Below, piece by piece: positions 1-26,724 of a stretch of 64,000 nucleotides of DNA. The position numbers and the translations under genes were made by a program. Source of the stretch: Amoebidium appalachense (Eukaryota > Ichthyosporea); the NCBI GenBank assembly GCA_963693365.1, contig CAVNZM010000001.1:17856001-17920000 (forward strand), read 5' to 3'. How positions within the stretch are numbered: position 1 is the first letter of the stretch; the number at the start of each line of letters is the position of its first letter. A model generated the notes under the pieces. The model did no database searches and was not told the DNA's origin. It saw only the letters and a list, made by a program, of their open reading frames with translations.

Positions 1-14303
<14,303 letters not shown>

Positions 14304-16080
14304 TTTCTTCTTTTAATTACCCAACGGGGTCAACGCTGCTCGGTGCATCTGAACAAGAATGATGTGTGGTTAGTTGTCAGAGCCCATCACACTGTGTTTT
14401 CAGATGCATAAGGCTTGTTCTGTAAACGTAAACACAGTGGCAGAGGGTGAAGAAGTAGTTGATTCGTTAACAACGCCCAACTATCACTCATCCCTACTCT
14501 GAATATATGAGCATCCACTCACCAACCCAACAAACCCCTCTCACTCATAAGTAGACAACTAGACGACCAACTCAAATGTTTCACTGCATCAACATTTCCT
14601 TTTGACAAAAAAAGCCATCCAATTCTTGGACCATTTAGACCACTAACTATCAATTGGATAGATTACCAGTGTATTGACAATATATGCTCTCCAGGTTAGG
14701 TATAAATCACTCGTTCGCGGGTGACAGACACAGCACAACGAGGGCCAAAAAAGTATTCGAAGCTCACGGGTGTGAAGCGTTTTTTCAAAGTTTAGCTTTT
14801 GAGGGCTTAGCCAAACATAGGCGGCGTTAAGAGTGCGGCAAATTCTTCGAAGTACTGTAATGGGTTGGAGGGCCGGCAGTTCTACATTCCATTTTACTGT
14901 TCTCTATTGCTATTAATGGCAGATCCCATGCATGATGCATTGAGTCGCGACTCCGAAAGATCATGAAAGGCTTGAAGCTAAAAAAGAGGGAACACAACTT
15001 CATTATTTACCGCAATTTTACACTGAATGCTATAACCACATGTTGTAAGTACACATATTGAAGAAAGAACCTATTAGGTGGACTGTACAGTGTACACTGA
15101 CTGCTCTTTCTAATGTACATGATAGATCTGACTTCAACACCACCCAATTATGAACACCAATCACAAGCCCCAAATCTAACTATTGCATTCCTGATTTATG
15201 GAGGTGTTTGCGCAAACGTAAACAAATTTGACCCAGCTGAGGAACAAATCCCTGTAAAAACAAATAACAGATGTTTGGGAGTTGCAAGTTCGGACTCGGG
15301 AGCTCCGAGTAATGTAGTAACATTTATTAATAGACGTAAAACGGGAGTGGGATATTCAGGTTGTATTGAAACTAAGCCGTGTTTGCCATGCATCGTGGTA
15401 AGTTTTCTCTGTTCTTCATCATGGCATTGTGTCGGAGATTTGAACATGTTCCATCGTCAGGGTTGCCATTGGACATCTCATACTCAGTTGAAAAGAGGAG
15501 CCTATATTTGTCCCACAACTCTCTTCCCACAGCACTTCTATATGCCGACAGTGTGGGTACGTGGCGAAAGGATGTATCCGGCAGCTATAGCGGACGAGTA
15601 AACAGTAGTAATTAACGGGGGGAGATTTGCATGCGGCATGGACACCAAGCAAATGAGGATTCTTTCGAAGCGGCACTATACACTTTCGAACATGTTTGCA
15701 AGTGACACGTCAGAAAAGTGCTTCTGTTTTTCTCCCTCCATGCCGAATTTGTAGGAAAATGCACCGCGATCAGACTTCGGATCTTCTCAGTGGCAAACTG
15801 GCCAATGATCCCCTTTTTCACCCTCCCCCGGGGCCCCCTCCCCTCTCTCCCCCCGGCTCCTCCAACCCCCTCCCCCCAATCCCGTCCTCCCCGCGCCCGC
15901 GGGGCGCCCCCAGACAAGAGCCCTCCCCCCCTTATTATCCCCCCTCCTCCTCTCTCTCTCCCCCCCCCCCACCACCCCCCAGGTTACCTACATTCCCAAA
16001 ACGTTAACATCAAAACTTGCTAATAGGACTCCCGGGATCACCTGAAACTCAAGCCGCTCACCGTATACGGTCGACGTCAT

Positions 16081-16430
<350 letters not shown>

Positions 16431-16849
16431 CCTCCCCCCTCCCTCCCTACCTCCCTCCCTTCGCAGGCCTGGGCGGGACTCGACTCCATTCTCCCCACCG
16501 CGTGCACACACACGCACACTTTCGCAGTTATTTATTCACGTGTACCTGCTCACAAGTGTGCCACACATGCACACGACGTGCACAAACCAGCAATACGGTA
16601 CCCCCAACATGCAGATACCAGATACGCTCACCCACACCACACGCACATACATTCCCCGTCACACCAACATGCACACGAACACTGCAGGGTGAGCACACGA
16701 GTGCACAACAACCTGGTCCCCAATCAATCAATGAGTCATGGTTTAGTAATAGCGTGACCATACGAACACAGTCCAAATTTGGTGGGTGGGATTGAGATGT
16801 TTGGCCATCACGCGCACGGGGAGAGGGGGGGGGGGGGGGGGGGGGGGGG

Positions 16850-17130
16850 AAGGAAAGACGTGGAGGGGGGAGGGGGAAGGCCCACCACCCCACCGGATGA
16901 TCTCTCCCTCGGGGGAGGGGGGGAGACCCCACCACTGTGGCTACCTTGGGGAGGGGCTGGGCGGGGGAGGGGCCGGGGGGGGGGGGGGGGCTTGGGGGAC
17001 CCAACCACAACTGTGGGGAGTGGGGTACCACCAGCTGCAGGGGGGACGTCACATTTACTATCCTCCCCCCGGCCCCCTCCCCCTCCCCACTCCCCGATGT
17101 CAAATTCAAGGATCCAAGAATCCCTAAGCC
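16850..17130 (-). repeat. Dispersed G-rich repeat family X, copy 1
   Basis: Read on the minus strand it starts GGGATTCTTGGATCCTTGAA, continues through a GGTGGTACC motif and ends in alternating GGGTCC/CCCC blocks with a CCAAGGTAGCC motif. The same order is seen at 19775-20020 (plus) and in part at 21500-21690 (minus). Confidence 0.6.
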
Positions 17131-17179
17131 CCGCCGCAAGTTCTTTCTTCTTCTTGGAGTGACTACCCCTTCCCGTTCT

Positions 17180-17570
17180 CCGGCAAAAATACCATTTAAA
17201 ACCAACCCACAAATACGTGTTGTTTTGGACTGCCACCTGCTCTTATATCATGTACAATAGTGTACCGTGATGCTTGCAATATACTCCGACACACTGTCTT
17301 AGTCAAGGTTATGAAAGAAAACTGTGATAATGATAGTCTAATTATCATAGTATGGCATCTTTTGCATGCCCAAAGAACTTATCAACACCGTGGCCACACA
17401 CAAACACCAGTGTAAAATGATCATGTGTCACTATTGCTAAAGGTTGATAAAAACATTATCCAAGCCACATATACGAAACAAACAAAGTATGCCAGAACAT
17501 CGTAATATTCTTGACCTTCAATGTGAATGCCTGCAAGTCATTCATCGGATCTGCTGAAACACACGGCCAC
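17180..17570 (+). pseudogene. Decayed copy A of an unknown coding repeat
   Basis: Homologous at DNA level to 51690-52294: both contain TTTGGACTGCCAC, GGCATC(G/T)TTTGCATGCCCAAA and a conserved tail where translation gives P-(E/K)-x-x-NILD in both. This copy has stops in every frame. Function and family unknown; protein-level conservation suggests a once-coding mobile or multicopy gene. Confidence 0.45.
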
Positions 17571-17583
17571 GAACCTAGCCAAT

Positions 17584-17643
<60 letters not shown>

Positions 17644-17644
17644 T

Positions 17645-17714
<70 letters not shown>

Positions 17715-17777
17715 TACACACACACAAAGAGACATTGTGACACACACACACACACACACACTTACACACACACAACA

Positions 17778-17813
<36 letters not shown>

Positions 17814-17838
17814 AGCACACAAGCACACACACACGCGC
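17584..17838. repeat. (CA)n cluster
   Basis: Several (CA)n blocks separated by short unique insertions such as CTGTGA and GTGTACA. Confidence 0.95.
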
Positions 17839-18307
17839 GCACGCCCGCACGCTCGAACGAACGCACATACGCACACATGTGTGCGATCACACACTCCCGT
17901 ATGTGGAAATTTCGTGTACGCAGCCTATAGATGTGACACTGTCGCATGCACCGTAACCATTTGCTCATTTGCTGTTTGTTTTTAATGTGAAAGCTTACGT
18001 ACAGAAGCCACACCAACACCAACACAGAACACACTCCCGTGGGCCCCCCGTTCTACGGAGAATATACATCAATCCTCGGATAGCCTGGTTTCTGTTTTAG
18101 TAGCAAATAACAAACCCCCCCCCCCCCCCCCCCCCCCCCAAAAAAAAACACACACACACACACACACACCATGATAGCACCCAGTCATAGGGTGTGCACG
18201 AGCTTGTGTGATATGTGTGGTTGTCTGTGTTAAATGGCCCCACTGCAGGCAGATTTTTTTCTGTGTTGTTGGTTTACATTGCCAAGTCATTTACATGCAA
18301 CAACTTT

Positions 18308-18394
18308 TCAAGTGACTGTGGGTGCTGATTGTGTTGTGATGTTGATCGGTCGTTATGTTTTGGGGATCCGGAGACTGGAGGGGGAGGGGGGTGG

Positions 18395-18428
<34 letters not shown>

Positions 18429-18570
18429 GAGGGGGGGGGGGGGAGAGGGGAGGGGGGGCGGAGGCAGGAGAGGGGGGACGAGGGGGGGGGGGGGAGAGGG
18501 AGGGAGGGAGGCCAGTGTTTGTGCGGGACTCATGTGCATGACTGTGGCCGCCAACTGGTATCACATATCA
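18308..18570 (+). repeat. Tandem duplication, unit 1
   Basis: Begins with TGACTGTGGGTGCTGATT and ends GCATGACTGTGGCCGCCAAC, with a G-rich core. Repeated almost verbatim outside the core at 19088-19402, about 780 bp downstream, in the same orientation. Confidence 0.85.
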
Positions 18571-18713
18571 TTACCTGCAGATACTGTCCGCCATTAATCA
18601 CCCCCCCCCCCCCCCCCCCCCCCCCCCCCGATAAACGTGGTTGTGGTGCATATTCTTGACCTTCTTGGACGGCCGCTGTCATATCCTTAATGACACAGGA
18701 CTCCCCCCGGGGT

Positions 18714-18744
<31 letters not shown>

Positions 18745-19087
18745 AGGGGGAGGGGGTGGGGGTGGGGGGAGGGGGGGGGGGGGGGGGGGGGGCATTCGGT
18801 TGTGTGTGTGTGTGTGTGTGGTGCAGGGGGGGTGGGGTGCAGGTGGGGTGCAGGTGGGGGCCCCGGGGGGGGGGGGGGGGGGGAGGGCGGGGGGGAGGGG
18901 GGGGGGGGGAGGGGAGGGGGGAGGGGTTGCGTGTGTATCATGATCATGATTTATCGGTCAGCTGCCATTAAGAACATCCCCAAAAATGGCTGCGGTGCAC
19001 ATTCTTAAAAAAAACCGACTTGGCCGCTAGCGTATTCTTATTGGCGGATATTCTTATGGCGGACGATATCTGTAGTAATTGTAGTAA

Positions 19088-19402
19088 TGTGACTGTGGGT
19101 GCTGATTATGTTGTGATATTGATCGGTCGTTGTGTTTTTGGGATCCGGAGACTGGAGGGGGGGGGGGGGAGGGAGGGGGGGGGGGGAGAGGGGGAAGGGG
19201 GGGGGGGGGGGGGGGGCGCAGGAGAGGGAAGGTGGCGGGCATTGGGGGGGGGGGGGGGGGGGGGAAGGAGGATAACGGTTCAAACCTACTTGGGAGGAGG
19301 AGGAGGGGGGGGGGGGAGGGGGGAGGGGGGAGGGGGGGGGGGAGAAGGCCAGTGTTTGCGCGGGACTCATGTGCATGACTGTGGCCGCCAACTGGTATCA
19401 CA
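19088..19402 (+). repeat. Tandem duplication, unit 2
   Basis: Second copy of the 18308-18570 unit. Shared non-repetitive edges include TTGATCGGTCGTT, GGATCCGGAGACTGGAG and GCGGGACTCATGTGCATGAC. The G-rich cores differ in length. Related shorter segments lie at 18590-18680 and 18960-19050. Confidence 0.85.
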
Positions 19403-19774
19403 TTTATCACTGTTGAGCTATGTATGCCATCTGCATAACTGCGCATGCGCACAAGACGTCAATGAGTGCGTGTTTGCTGCAATTGTGCTCGGGCTTTGCA
19501 CATGTGCGTCGATGTCTGTGCCCGGTGCACGGTGCATATACTGTGTGCAAATCATCATTTGGTGCGTTTTGTGATGATGAGGGCTGGTTACATGTGCGTT
19601 CACACTACTACAGTATGCCCACGTGCATGTATGCTACGGGCAGGATGTGCCTGTTCTACATGCTAGACGGCTGTCGGTGTGTGCACATAAAAGTAGCTAC
19701 AGCAGCCACACTGTGTGCATGTTGAAATATAAATCAGGGTGCCACCTGGTACCTGATCGAGAGCTAATATTAGT

Positions 19775-20020
19775 TAGGGATTTTTGATTTTGAAATGGGG
19801 AGGGGGGGAGTAGTTAATATCGACGTCCGTCCCGGTGGTACCTCTCCCCCCCCCCCCCCCCCCCCCTCTGGGGGGTTGGGGGCCCACCCCCTCTGGTGGG
19901 TGGGTGGGTCCCCCCCCCCCTGCCCTCTCCAAAGGTTGCCGCAGGGCTGGGTGGGTCCCCCCCCGGAGGAGGGGGGGGGGGGGGGGCCCACTTGGGTGAG
20001 TGGGGGGTCACCCCCCTCCC
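19775..20020 (+). repeat. Dispersed G-rich repeat family X, copy 2
   Basis: Starts GGGATTTTTGATTTTGAAAT, contains GGTGGTACC and CTCCAAAGGTTGCCGCAGG, and has GGGTGGGTCCC blocks. Opposite orientation to the copies at 16850 and 21500. Confidence 0.6.
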
Positions 20021-20059
20021 CCCCTTCTCTCTCTCTCTCTCTCTCTCTCTCCCCCCCCC

Positions 20060-20092
<33 letters not shown>

Positions 20093-20306
20093 CCGCCTCT
20101 CCTCCTTTCCAACTGCACATGCGCGTGATGATGGCCAGAGTCTCTTTTCCACCCACCAAAGCCGTACATGTATTCGTTTTTTTTTCTTTTTTTTTTTGGA
20201 GGAATTTCTTCCGTTTTGGCCACTGATGCATATATCCCCCCCTCCCCCCCCCCCCCCCCACCCCGCCCCACCCCACTCTACCCCCTCCCCCCCCCGGCTC
20301 CCTTTT

Positions 20307-20309
<3 letters not shown>

Positions 20310-20392
<83 letters not shown>
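20310..20392. repeat. (CA)n microsatellite
   Basis: About 40 CA units. Confidence 0.95.
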
Positions 20393-20394
<2 letters not shown>

Positions 20395-20791
20395 TTCCCA
20401 CCCCTTCGTGCTGGTGCTCTTCTTCTGCCGGATGCATAAAGTGGTGTATTCTTTGCAAGTCTGCTTAAGTTTGTGTTGTCCGAGGCAAATGTGAACTATA
20501 TACTCCCTAACAATTTCTAATGACCCCCTCTCTCCCTTCCCCTCCCCCCCCTCCCCCCCTCCCGGTCCCTCCTGCCTCACTCACCCCCGCTCACCCCCTC
20601 TCCCTCACCTTATGTATCATTTTCTAACGACCCCTTCCCCTCCCCTCCCTTCCCCCTCCCCCCTCCCCCTCTCCCCCGGCCCCTCCCGCCTCCACAGCAC
20701 TCACCTCTTCCCCCCCTCCCCTCCCCCCACCCGTCCTCACCCTGTTCATTTACACAAGTAAAATGCACGTGCACATGCTCACGTACACACT

Positions 20792-20996
<205 letters not shown>

Positions 20997-21499
20997 GACG
21001 GTCAATTACCGTTAACATGAAGTATTATGGGCAAGGCTATCGTGCTAACCATGCAGTGTTTGTGTGCGAATCTGTGTCAGTGGCGGGGAATGTTTGTGTG
21101 CGTAGGTCATACGCTACCAGGTACTTGTGAATTAAATACGTGTAAAGGTCACGTGCGTGTGTGCACACGCTGTGGCCCAAGGGGTGGCGCGAGACGAGTG
21201 CGAGAGAGGGGGGGGGGGGGGGGGGAGAGGGGGACGGAGCGGGGAAGGGGGGGGGGGGGGGGGGGGGGGGGGAGTATGTGTGACCTTACGACTGAGGCTC
21301 TGTGTTTCAGGTGATCAAGAGTGACTTCTATGACTCGGTTAGCGTCAATGTTAACGTTTTGGAAATGTATGTAAACCGCTGGTAAACATACTACTCTATA
21401 TAATCAGATGATTATTATCTGATTTAGTCATATGATGGCAGCCTATGGTGTGTGTGTGTGTTGGGGGGGGGGGGGGGGGGGGGGGGGGGCTGCCTGTTT

Positions 21500-21690
21500 A
21501 GGTGAGGTTGTGGGTCCCCCCCCCCCCCCTCCCCCCTCCCCCTGCTAGCCAGAGGGGTGGGTGGTCCCCCCTCCCCCCTCCGGGGGGGGGACCCACCTAT
21601 CCAAGGGGGTGGGTGGGTCCCACTCCCCCCACCCTCAACCTAGCTAGTACCCCCTACCCGTTTCAAAATCAAGAATCTCCCTGCCAGGCC
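21500..21690 (-). repeat. Dispersed G-rich repeat family X, copy 3
   Basis: On the minus strand contains GAGATTCTTGATTTTGAAAC followed by GGGTGGGTCCC blocks. Shorter than copies 1 and 2. Confidence 0.55.
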
Positions 21691-21813
21691 GATGGCTTTC
21701 AAAAGTAATATCTCCACGTGTGCGTGGAGACTTGGATAATTACAGTAGTGGATTTGCGCAGGGTGTGTGTATACGTACGTACATGTGTGTGTGTAAGTAC
21801 TGTGTGTGTGTGT

Positions 21814-21859
<46 letters not shown>

Positions 21860-21944
21860 GCTTGTCACCTGCTATCGGCGGGCCCTTTCTTTCCTGCACG
21901 GGCGATCTGCCAGGCGCCAGGGTGCCCACAATAAGTTCTAGGGT

Positions 21945-22030
21945 GGCCAATCAGCGAGCAGAGAGACCGCGGTTAGCCAATCCGCAGCCAGCGTCGCTAG
22001 GGCAAATAAGATAAGTTATCCAATCAGCAG
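21945..22030. promoter_or_regulatory. Cluster of three CCAAT boxes
   Basis: GGCCAATCAGCG, AGCCAATCCGCAG and ATCCAATCAG occur within 80 bp, about 600 bp upstream of the secreted-protein gene. CCAAT boxes are recognised by NF-Y-type factors in eukaryotes; that they act on this gene is inference. Confidence 0.4.
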
Positions 22031-22462
22031 AAGGATAGAGAGCAGTGCAAATGCTTGAAGAGGAACGGAGGAGATCATCTATGCAAATAATTCTGTTGTA
22101 TAGTAACTTGTTTCATGCTTTTCCAAGCTAGGCATGCAAGAAAAAAATAATAATATGCTCATACAATAATCTAATTAGGATCTCACTGGCGGTTGATACA
22201 GATAAACTCTGCTCCGCCGCGATAACCCGGCCGCGGGAGCAGCCCTTATGAGTGGAGCTCACACAAATGACTGTTGAGGGAAGGATGTGTGCTACTAGTA
22301 GAAAGCTTGGAGTTTTGCTCGATTTTTGTTTTATGTTATAAAGCTAATAATGTGTATTCTATAAAAGGCTTTCGTTAGTAATTCCATATTTTGTTATTTC
22401 TGGTTTTTGTCTGCTGACAGGCTCCCCTTGAAATTTGCCCCTTTCAGTGATTAAAGGTGTCC

Positions 22463-22507
22463 GCCAATCAACGAGAACTAGGCATTCCATTGCGACCAGT
22501 ATATAAA
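22463..22507 (+). promoter_or_regulatory. Core promoter: CCAAT box and TATA box
   Basis: GCCAATCAA at 22463-22471 and TATATAAA at 22500-22507, about 105 nt before the ATG at 22611. The same two elements with similar spacing precede the PFL gene on the other strand. Confidence 0.75.
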
Positions 22508-22610
22508 CCTCGGTCAGTCCAGATCAAAGCACACACACTCGCAGCTTGTCGGCGTCAACGTTTCCTGACAATCTCTTTTGTTGTGTTCCTAAAACCCCCA
22601 ACAATCCAAA

Positions 22611-23078
22611 ATGAAGGTCTTCGCTGTTATCGCTCTCGCCGCCGGCGCCTCCGCCTCCACCGCCGGCACCAAGGTGTCTCTGTTCACAGCCGCAAACTGC
22701 GATGCCAACTCTGCCATCTCCACCGTCAAGCCCGCCCTGACTGGCACTGACTGCTCCGGCCTGTCTGCGCCCATCACGGTTGCCGAGCTGGGCAAGACCT
22801 ACACCAGCGTGCGCCTGAGCGCCGATGTGCCCAACGAGGTGCTGCTGTTCGAGAACGACAGCCAGTGCGCCGCCACCCCCGCCAAGTTCGACTCCGCCCA
22901 GCAGGTGGCCTTCCTGCGCGCCGACTCTGCCGGTGCCTGCCTGCCCTGCTACCGCTGCGGCAATGTCAAGTCGCTCAAGTTCGATGCCGTGGCTGTCGAC
23001 TCCTCATCCGCCCCCGGCTTCACCCCCGCATCCTTCCTCACCACCCTCTTCTTCGGTGCCGCTGCCCTCCTCCTCTAA
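22611..23078 (+). CDS. Small secreted, probably GPI-anchored, cysteine-containing protein
   Basis: An intronless ORF of 155 codons, the only complete single-exon host gene here. The start MKVFAVIALAAGASAS is a typical signal peptide, with cleavage expected near residues 16-19. The mature region has six cysteines, three of them in a CLPCYRCG cluster near residues 115-122, and a serine-rich linker. The C-terminus (about 136-155, FTPASFLTTLFFGAAALLL) is a hydrophobic tail with no charged residues after it, as in GPI-attachment signals. Nearly all codons end in C or G, suggesting strong expression. A CCAAT/TATA promoter lies just upstream and an AATAAA signal about 190 nt after the stop. No family is recognised; role at the cell surface is inferred from topology only. 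Confidence 0.85.
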   Translation: MKVFAVIALAAGASASTAGTKVSLFTAANCDANSAISTVKPALTGTDCSGLSAPITVAELGKTYTSVRLSADVPNEVLLFENDSQCAATPAKFDSAQQVAFLRADSAGACLPCYRCGNVKSLKFDAVAVDSSSAPGFTPASFLTTLFFGAAALLL

Positions 23079-23268
23079 GCACCCCACGTCCAGAAAACAC
23101 AATGCCACATGGTGCAAACGTGCGGCAAGTGTTTCTGTAATTCACACGCCGCGCTAAGCCCTTATAGCTTTGTACAGTGAATGATGTGTAAGTAGAAAGG
23201 GTTCCCGCAAATTGTGCAGGGTTAAAGGCTCTTGAAGGGTCAATGTGTACAGTGTACACAGCCTTGCG

Positions 23269-23276
23269 AAATAAAA
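23269..23276 (+). terminator. Polyadenylation signal (AATAAA) of the secreted-protein gene
   Basis: AAATAAAA lies about 190 nt downstream of the stop at 23078, the only close match on the sense strand. Confidence 0.5.
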
Positions 23277-24216
23277 CAGTGGTGTCACCGCTGTGAGAAA
23301 CAACCAACTCGTTCTTCTGACAACTCAGTTTTTCCGAACAGATGTTTCCCGTTCACGAGGTCTGTCTGCAAATCTCCGTAGTCATCATATCCAGACACCA
23401 TTCATCACTGTTTGTCAACCAAATACAATTTTTGGGTGGTGTATGTCCAAGGCATCTTTTTACCCCGTTCCATCTTGTGGGCCAAACAAAATCTTCACTT
23501 TACTAAAGCTTACTCAAAAATTAAAGGAAAATCACCCACACAACAGATTGGCACTCTTGGTTCAAGGAGGAGAAGTCCAATAAGTGCAACTGATTCACAC
23601 CTATTAGGTGCCCTGAGCTTCATACTGGAACCAAAACCACTGTCTTGTGCTTCAGCGCATTTGGTGCTGCAGCGTGGTTTTTATTAAATGTGTATGTGTG
23701 TTTACCTGTGTTTGTCGGCTGTGCAGGAGTGGCGCGGCCGTGGGTGTTCACGTGTGTGTGGTGTGGGGTGTGTGCATGCGCACTCGTGTTTCTGTGTGTG
23801 AAAAAGTAGACGCCGGATGTGGGTGGGTGGGTGGCTGGGTGATGGTGGTGGTGGGTGTGTGTGTCGGGGGAAACGGGGAAGGGAGGGGTAGAGCTTGTGT
23901 CAAAGAGCCAGCATATTTCTCGTCCCGTATAACTAATTCGTTGCAAGTTCACAAGAAACCTTAATTAACCACATGACCTAACCAAGACTTGGGCAGGTAG
24001 AAATTATGACGTTTGACCATAGAGCATAGATGGCTATAGAGTGAGTGGGGGGCGAGGGGGGAGGGGAGGGGGGGGGGGGGGGGGGGGGGAACATTCAGGA
24101 GGGGAGAGGGGGGGAGGGGGGGAGGGGGACATTCAGGAGGGTTTTTCGTTGATAGCCACAGGAATTTAACGACGACTGCAAGTTTTCATTCAACAAAGAG
24201 CTCCGTTGAGAGGAGC

Positions 24217-24379
<163 letters not shown>

Positions 24380-24717
24380 AACAAAACACACCACATCCTC
24401 ATTCATACGGCGCCCACCTGCGTGAGTGCATTGACATGTGTGTGTGTGGGCACACAAAACGGACGCACACTTTCAGGAAGACATAAGGCATGTGCCCCGG
24501 CACTTGCGCTCGCGCACACACACAGACGCACTCATGGCACGAGCGGGAACGTTTCGTGACAACAATAAAGTAACACTACACTAATTTTAGCAGCAATAAT
24601 TCACCCGGCATAAATTCAAAATCGAAGTTATTGGTCATTCCAACCTCCCCCCCCCCCCTGAGTCCCTCCCCCTCCAATACCCTCTACAGTTCTCCTTACA
24701 GCCACGGTGCACCCCCC

Positions 24718-24754
<37 letters not shown>

Positions 24755-25411
24755 ATAAACTCATGAACCTATACTTGCACATGGTGTCTGCTTGTGTCCC
24801 ATCGAATGCGGAAACAAATCTTCGTCTACCTGGTCTTGTGTGCACACATGTGGTGCCACAGTCCCTTGCCCTGATTCGAACAGACACATTCTTGAAGTGT
24901 ATCCATTACACAAACATGTGTCTATGTGTTTAACCAACCGACATCGTCTGAGCATTAACTTAGGCTCTCCCCCCAGGCCACTTTCCGTCCCCCCCCACCC
25001 CCTTAAATCACGTCCCCCCATTACCCCCCGTGCAGAACTAGGTACATCTATACCTCCTGTTACATCCCCAACCCGTCCCCACTCCTCCATACCATTCCCC
25101 ACAATTACCTTGCCCCCTCCTCCTCCAACTCCCCCACCCAACACCCAACCCCTTCCCGAAGGTACTTCCCCGTAGGGTCCCATACCACCGCGAGACTCTC
25201 TGGCTTTCCCAACGCAAGCTCGCTACAATGCTACCTATTAGAGGTATTATAAGAGGGTGAGGAGATGGAGGTTATCTATGCATATGGATACGCATCACGA
25301 CTACAGGAATAACAGAAAACAAACTTACTAAACCCAGTCAAGGGTGCAACTAGGGACATAGGACGGTGGCTGCGACAAACACAGGGGGGGCCCGGGTTGG
25401 AATGTGTTACA

Positions 25412-25520
25412 GAGTTAAAAGTACACATTCACGATTGGCAACACGATGCATAAGTAGCATGCGCAGAACACACACTAAGTGCATGAATCATAAAGGGAGC
25501 CCATTCCTGGGGGGAGGGGG
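25412..25520 (+). repeat. Dispersed repeat family D, copy 2
   Basis: AAAGTACACATTC, AACACGATGCATAAG and GGGAGCCCATTCCTGGGGGG align in order with copies at 10838 and 36975. Confidence 0.65.
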
Positions 25521-25894
25521 GGCCTTCGGCCATCACCCAGAAAACATTCGAACCCGTTATGGTTTTCATTATGTTGTATCTATGCAGTAGACTGAGCAAA
25601 CCATGTGATGTTTATTTGCAGGGCTACCCCTGTGTCGACTACCATATGACTTAGTATCTGTGCAGTGGCTTATCCCCCTGCGTGCACAGCCATCTACAAG
25701 AGGAACAAAAATGTACAGCTTTTTTTAAAGCGTCTGAGATAACTGGATATGAAATTTCGAAATCAATCGAAAGGAATGTTGTAATTTTCAAAATCGCTGC
25801 TATATGAGGAACCGAGACATCAAATTTGCATGAACAATTTGGTGTTATATTAAACGAGCATATACTTGCAAGTGTCTGCACGTGGGAGAGAGGC

Positions 25895-25937
<43 letters not shown>

Positions 25938-26499
25938 CTGTGTCTTGTGTGGGCATACACGTGCGTTTGTGTGTGGGCATGGGGATGTACGCACAGGAGA
26001 GGGGTGTTGTGAAACACCCACACTGAGCAAGGCAGCAACTAAGCAATCTCGGGCCAAAAAAAAACAGACACCGAAGGCTGCCGTTCAAACAGGAACAGAG
26101 AAGGAAAGGAAAAGCATACGACAGGAAGGTACACAAAACCTCTCACTCTACGCATTAAAAACACGTCTCATCGGGTGTTTTGTAACAGTGATTACTAAGA
26201 AATGTAAAAGCATCGGAAACCAATACTCTGCATACACCCACTTAGCGAGGACCAAAGACCGGGGAGCCGCGTAGGTGTGTATGTGTGAAAGTGTGCCTGT
26301 GTGTGTGCGTGTGTGTGTGCCTGTGTGTGTGCATTGGTGTATCTCTCTGTCGGTGTCGATGTGCATACGTTCCTGTGCTTTATACACGCAACTTGAAGCA
26401 TGTGGATTCCACAAGGGTACCGCGTCATGGGCGGTGTATGTTGTGTGTGTGACGGAGGGGAAGGGGGGAAAGGAAAAGGGGGAAGAGAGGGGGGCCCAA

Positions 26500-26560
26500 A
26501 AAGCCTGTATCATAAGCACATCCCATCCTCAGGCCCAAATCATCCGCAGTTTCCGAGTTT
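26500..26560 (+). repeat. Dispersed repeat family D, partial copy 3
   Basis: ATAAGCACATCCCATCCTCAG then GGCCCAAATCATCCGCAG, matching the 3' part of copy 1 including its continuation CCCACGTCATCCACAG. Confidence 0.6.
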
Positions 26561-26724
26561 CGACACGTATGTGTATCGTGGTGGTGGTGGTGGGGATGGT
26601 GGTGGTGGTGTTGGTGGAGGGAGATTCGTAATTACAGGCCAAAAAGAAAAGGGGGGAGGGGGAGTTGGTCGGGGGGAGGGGTTTGCAAAACTGAAAGAAC
26701 GAAAAAAAATAGGGGTGTGAGGGA

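Noticed and set aside
15113-15601. 162-codon plus-strand ORF in the gene-poor block
   Set aside because: No domain, no promoter pairing, unbiased codons. A single open frame of this size in several kb of complex DNA is not strong evidence.
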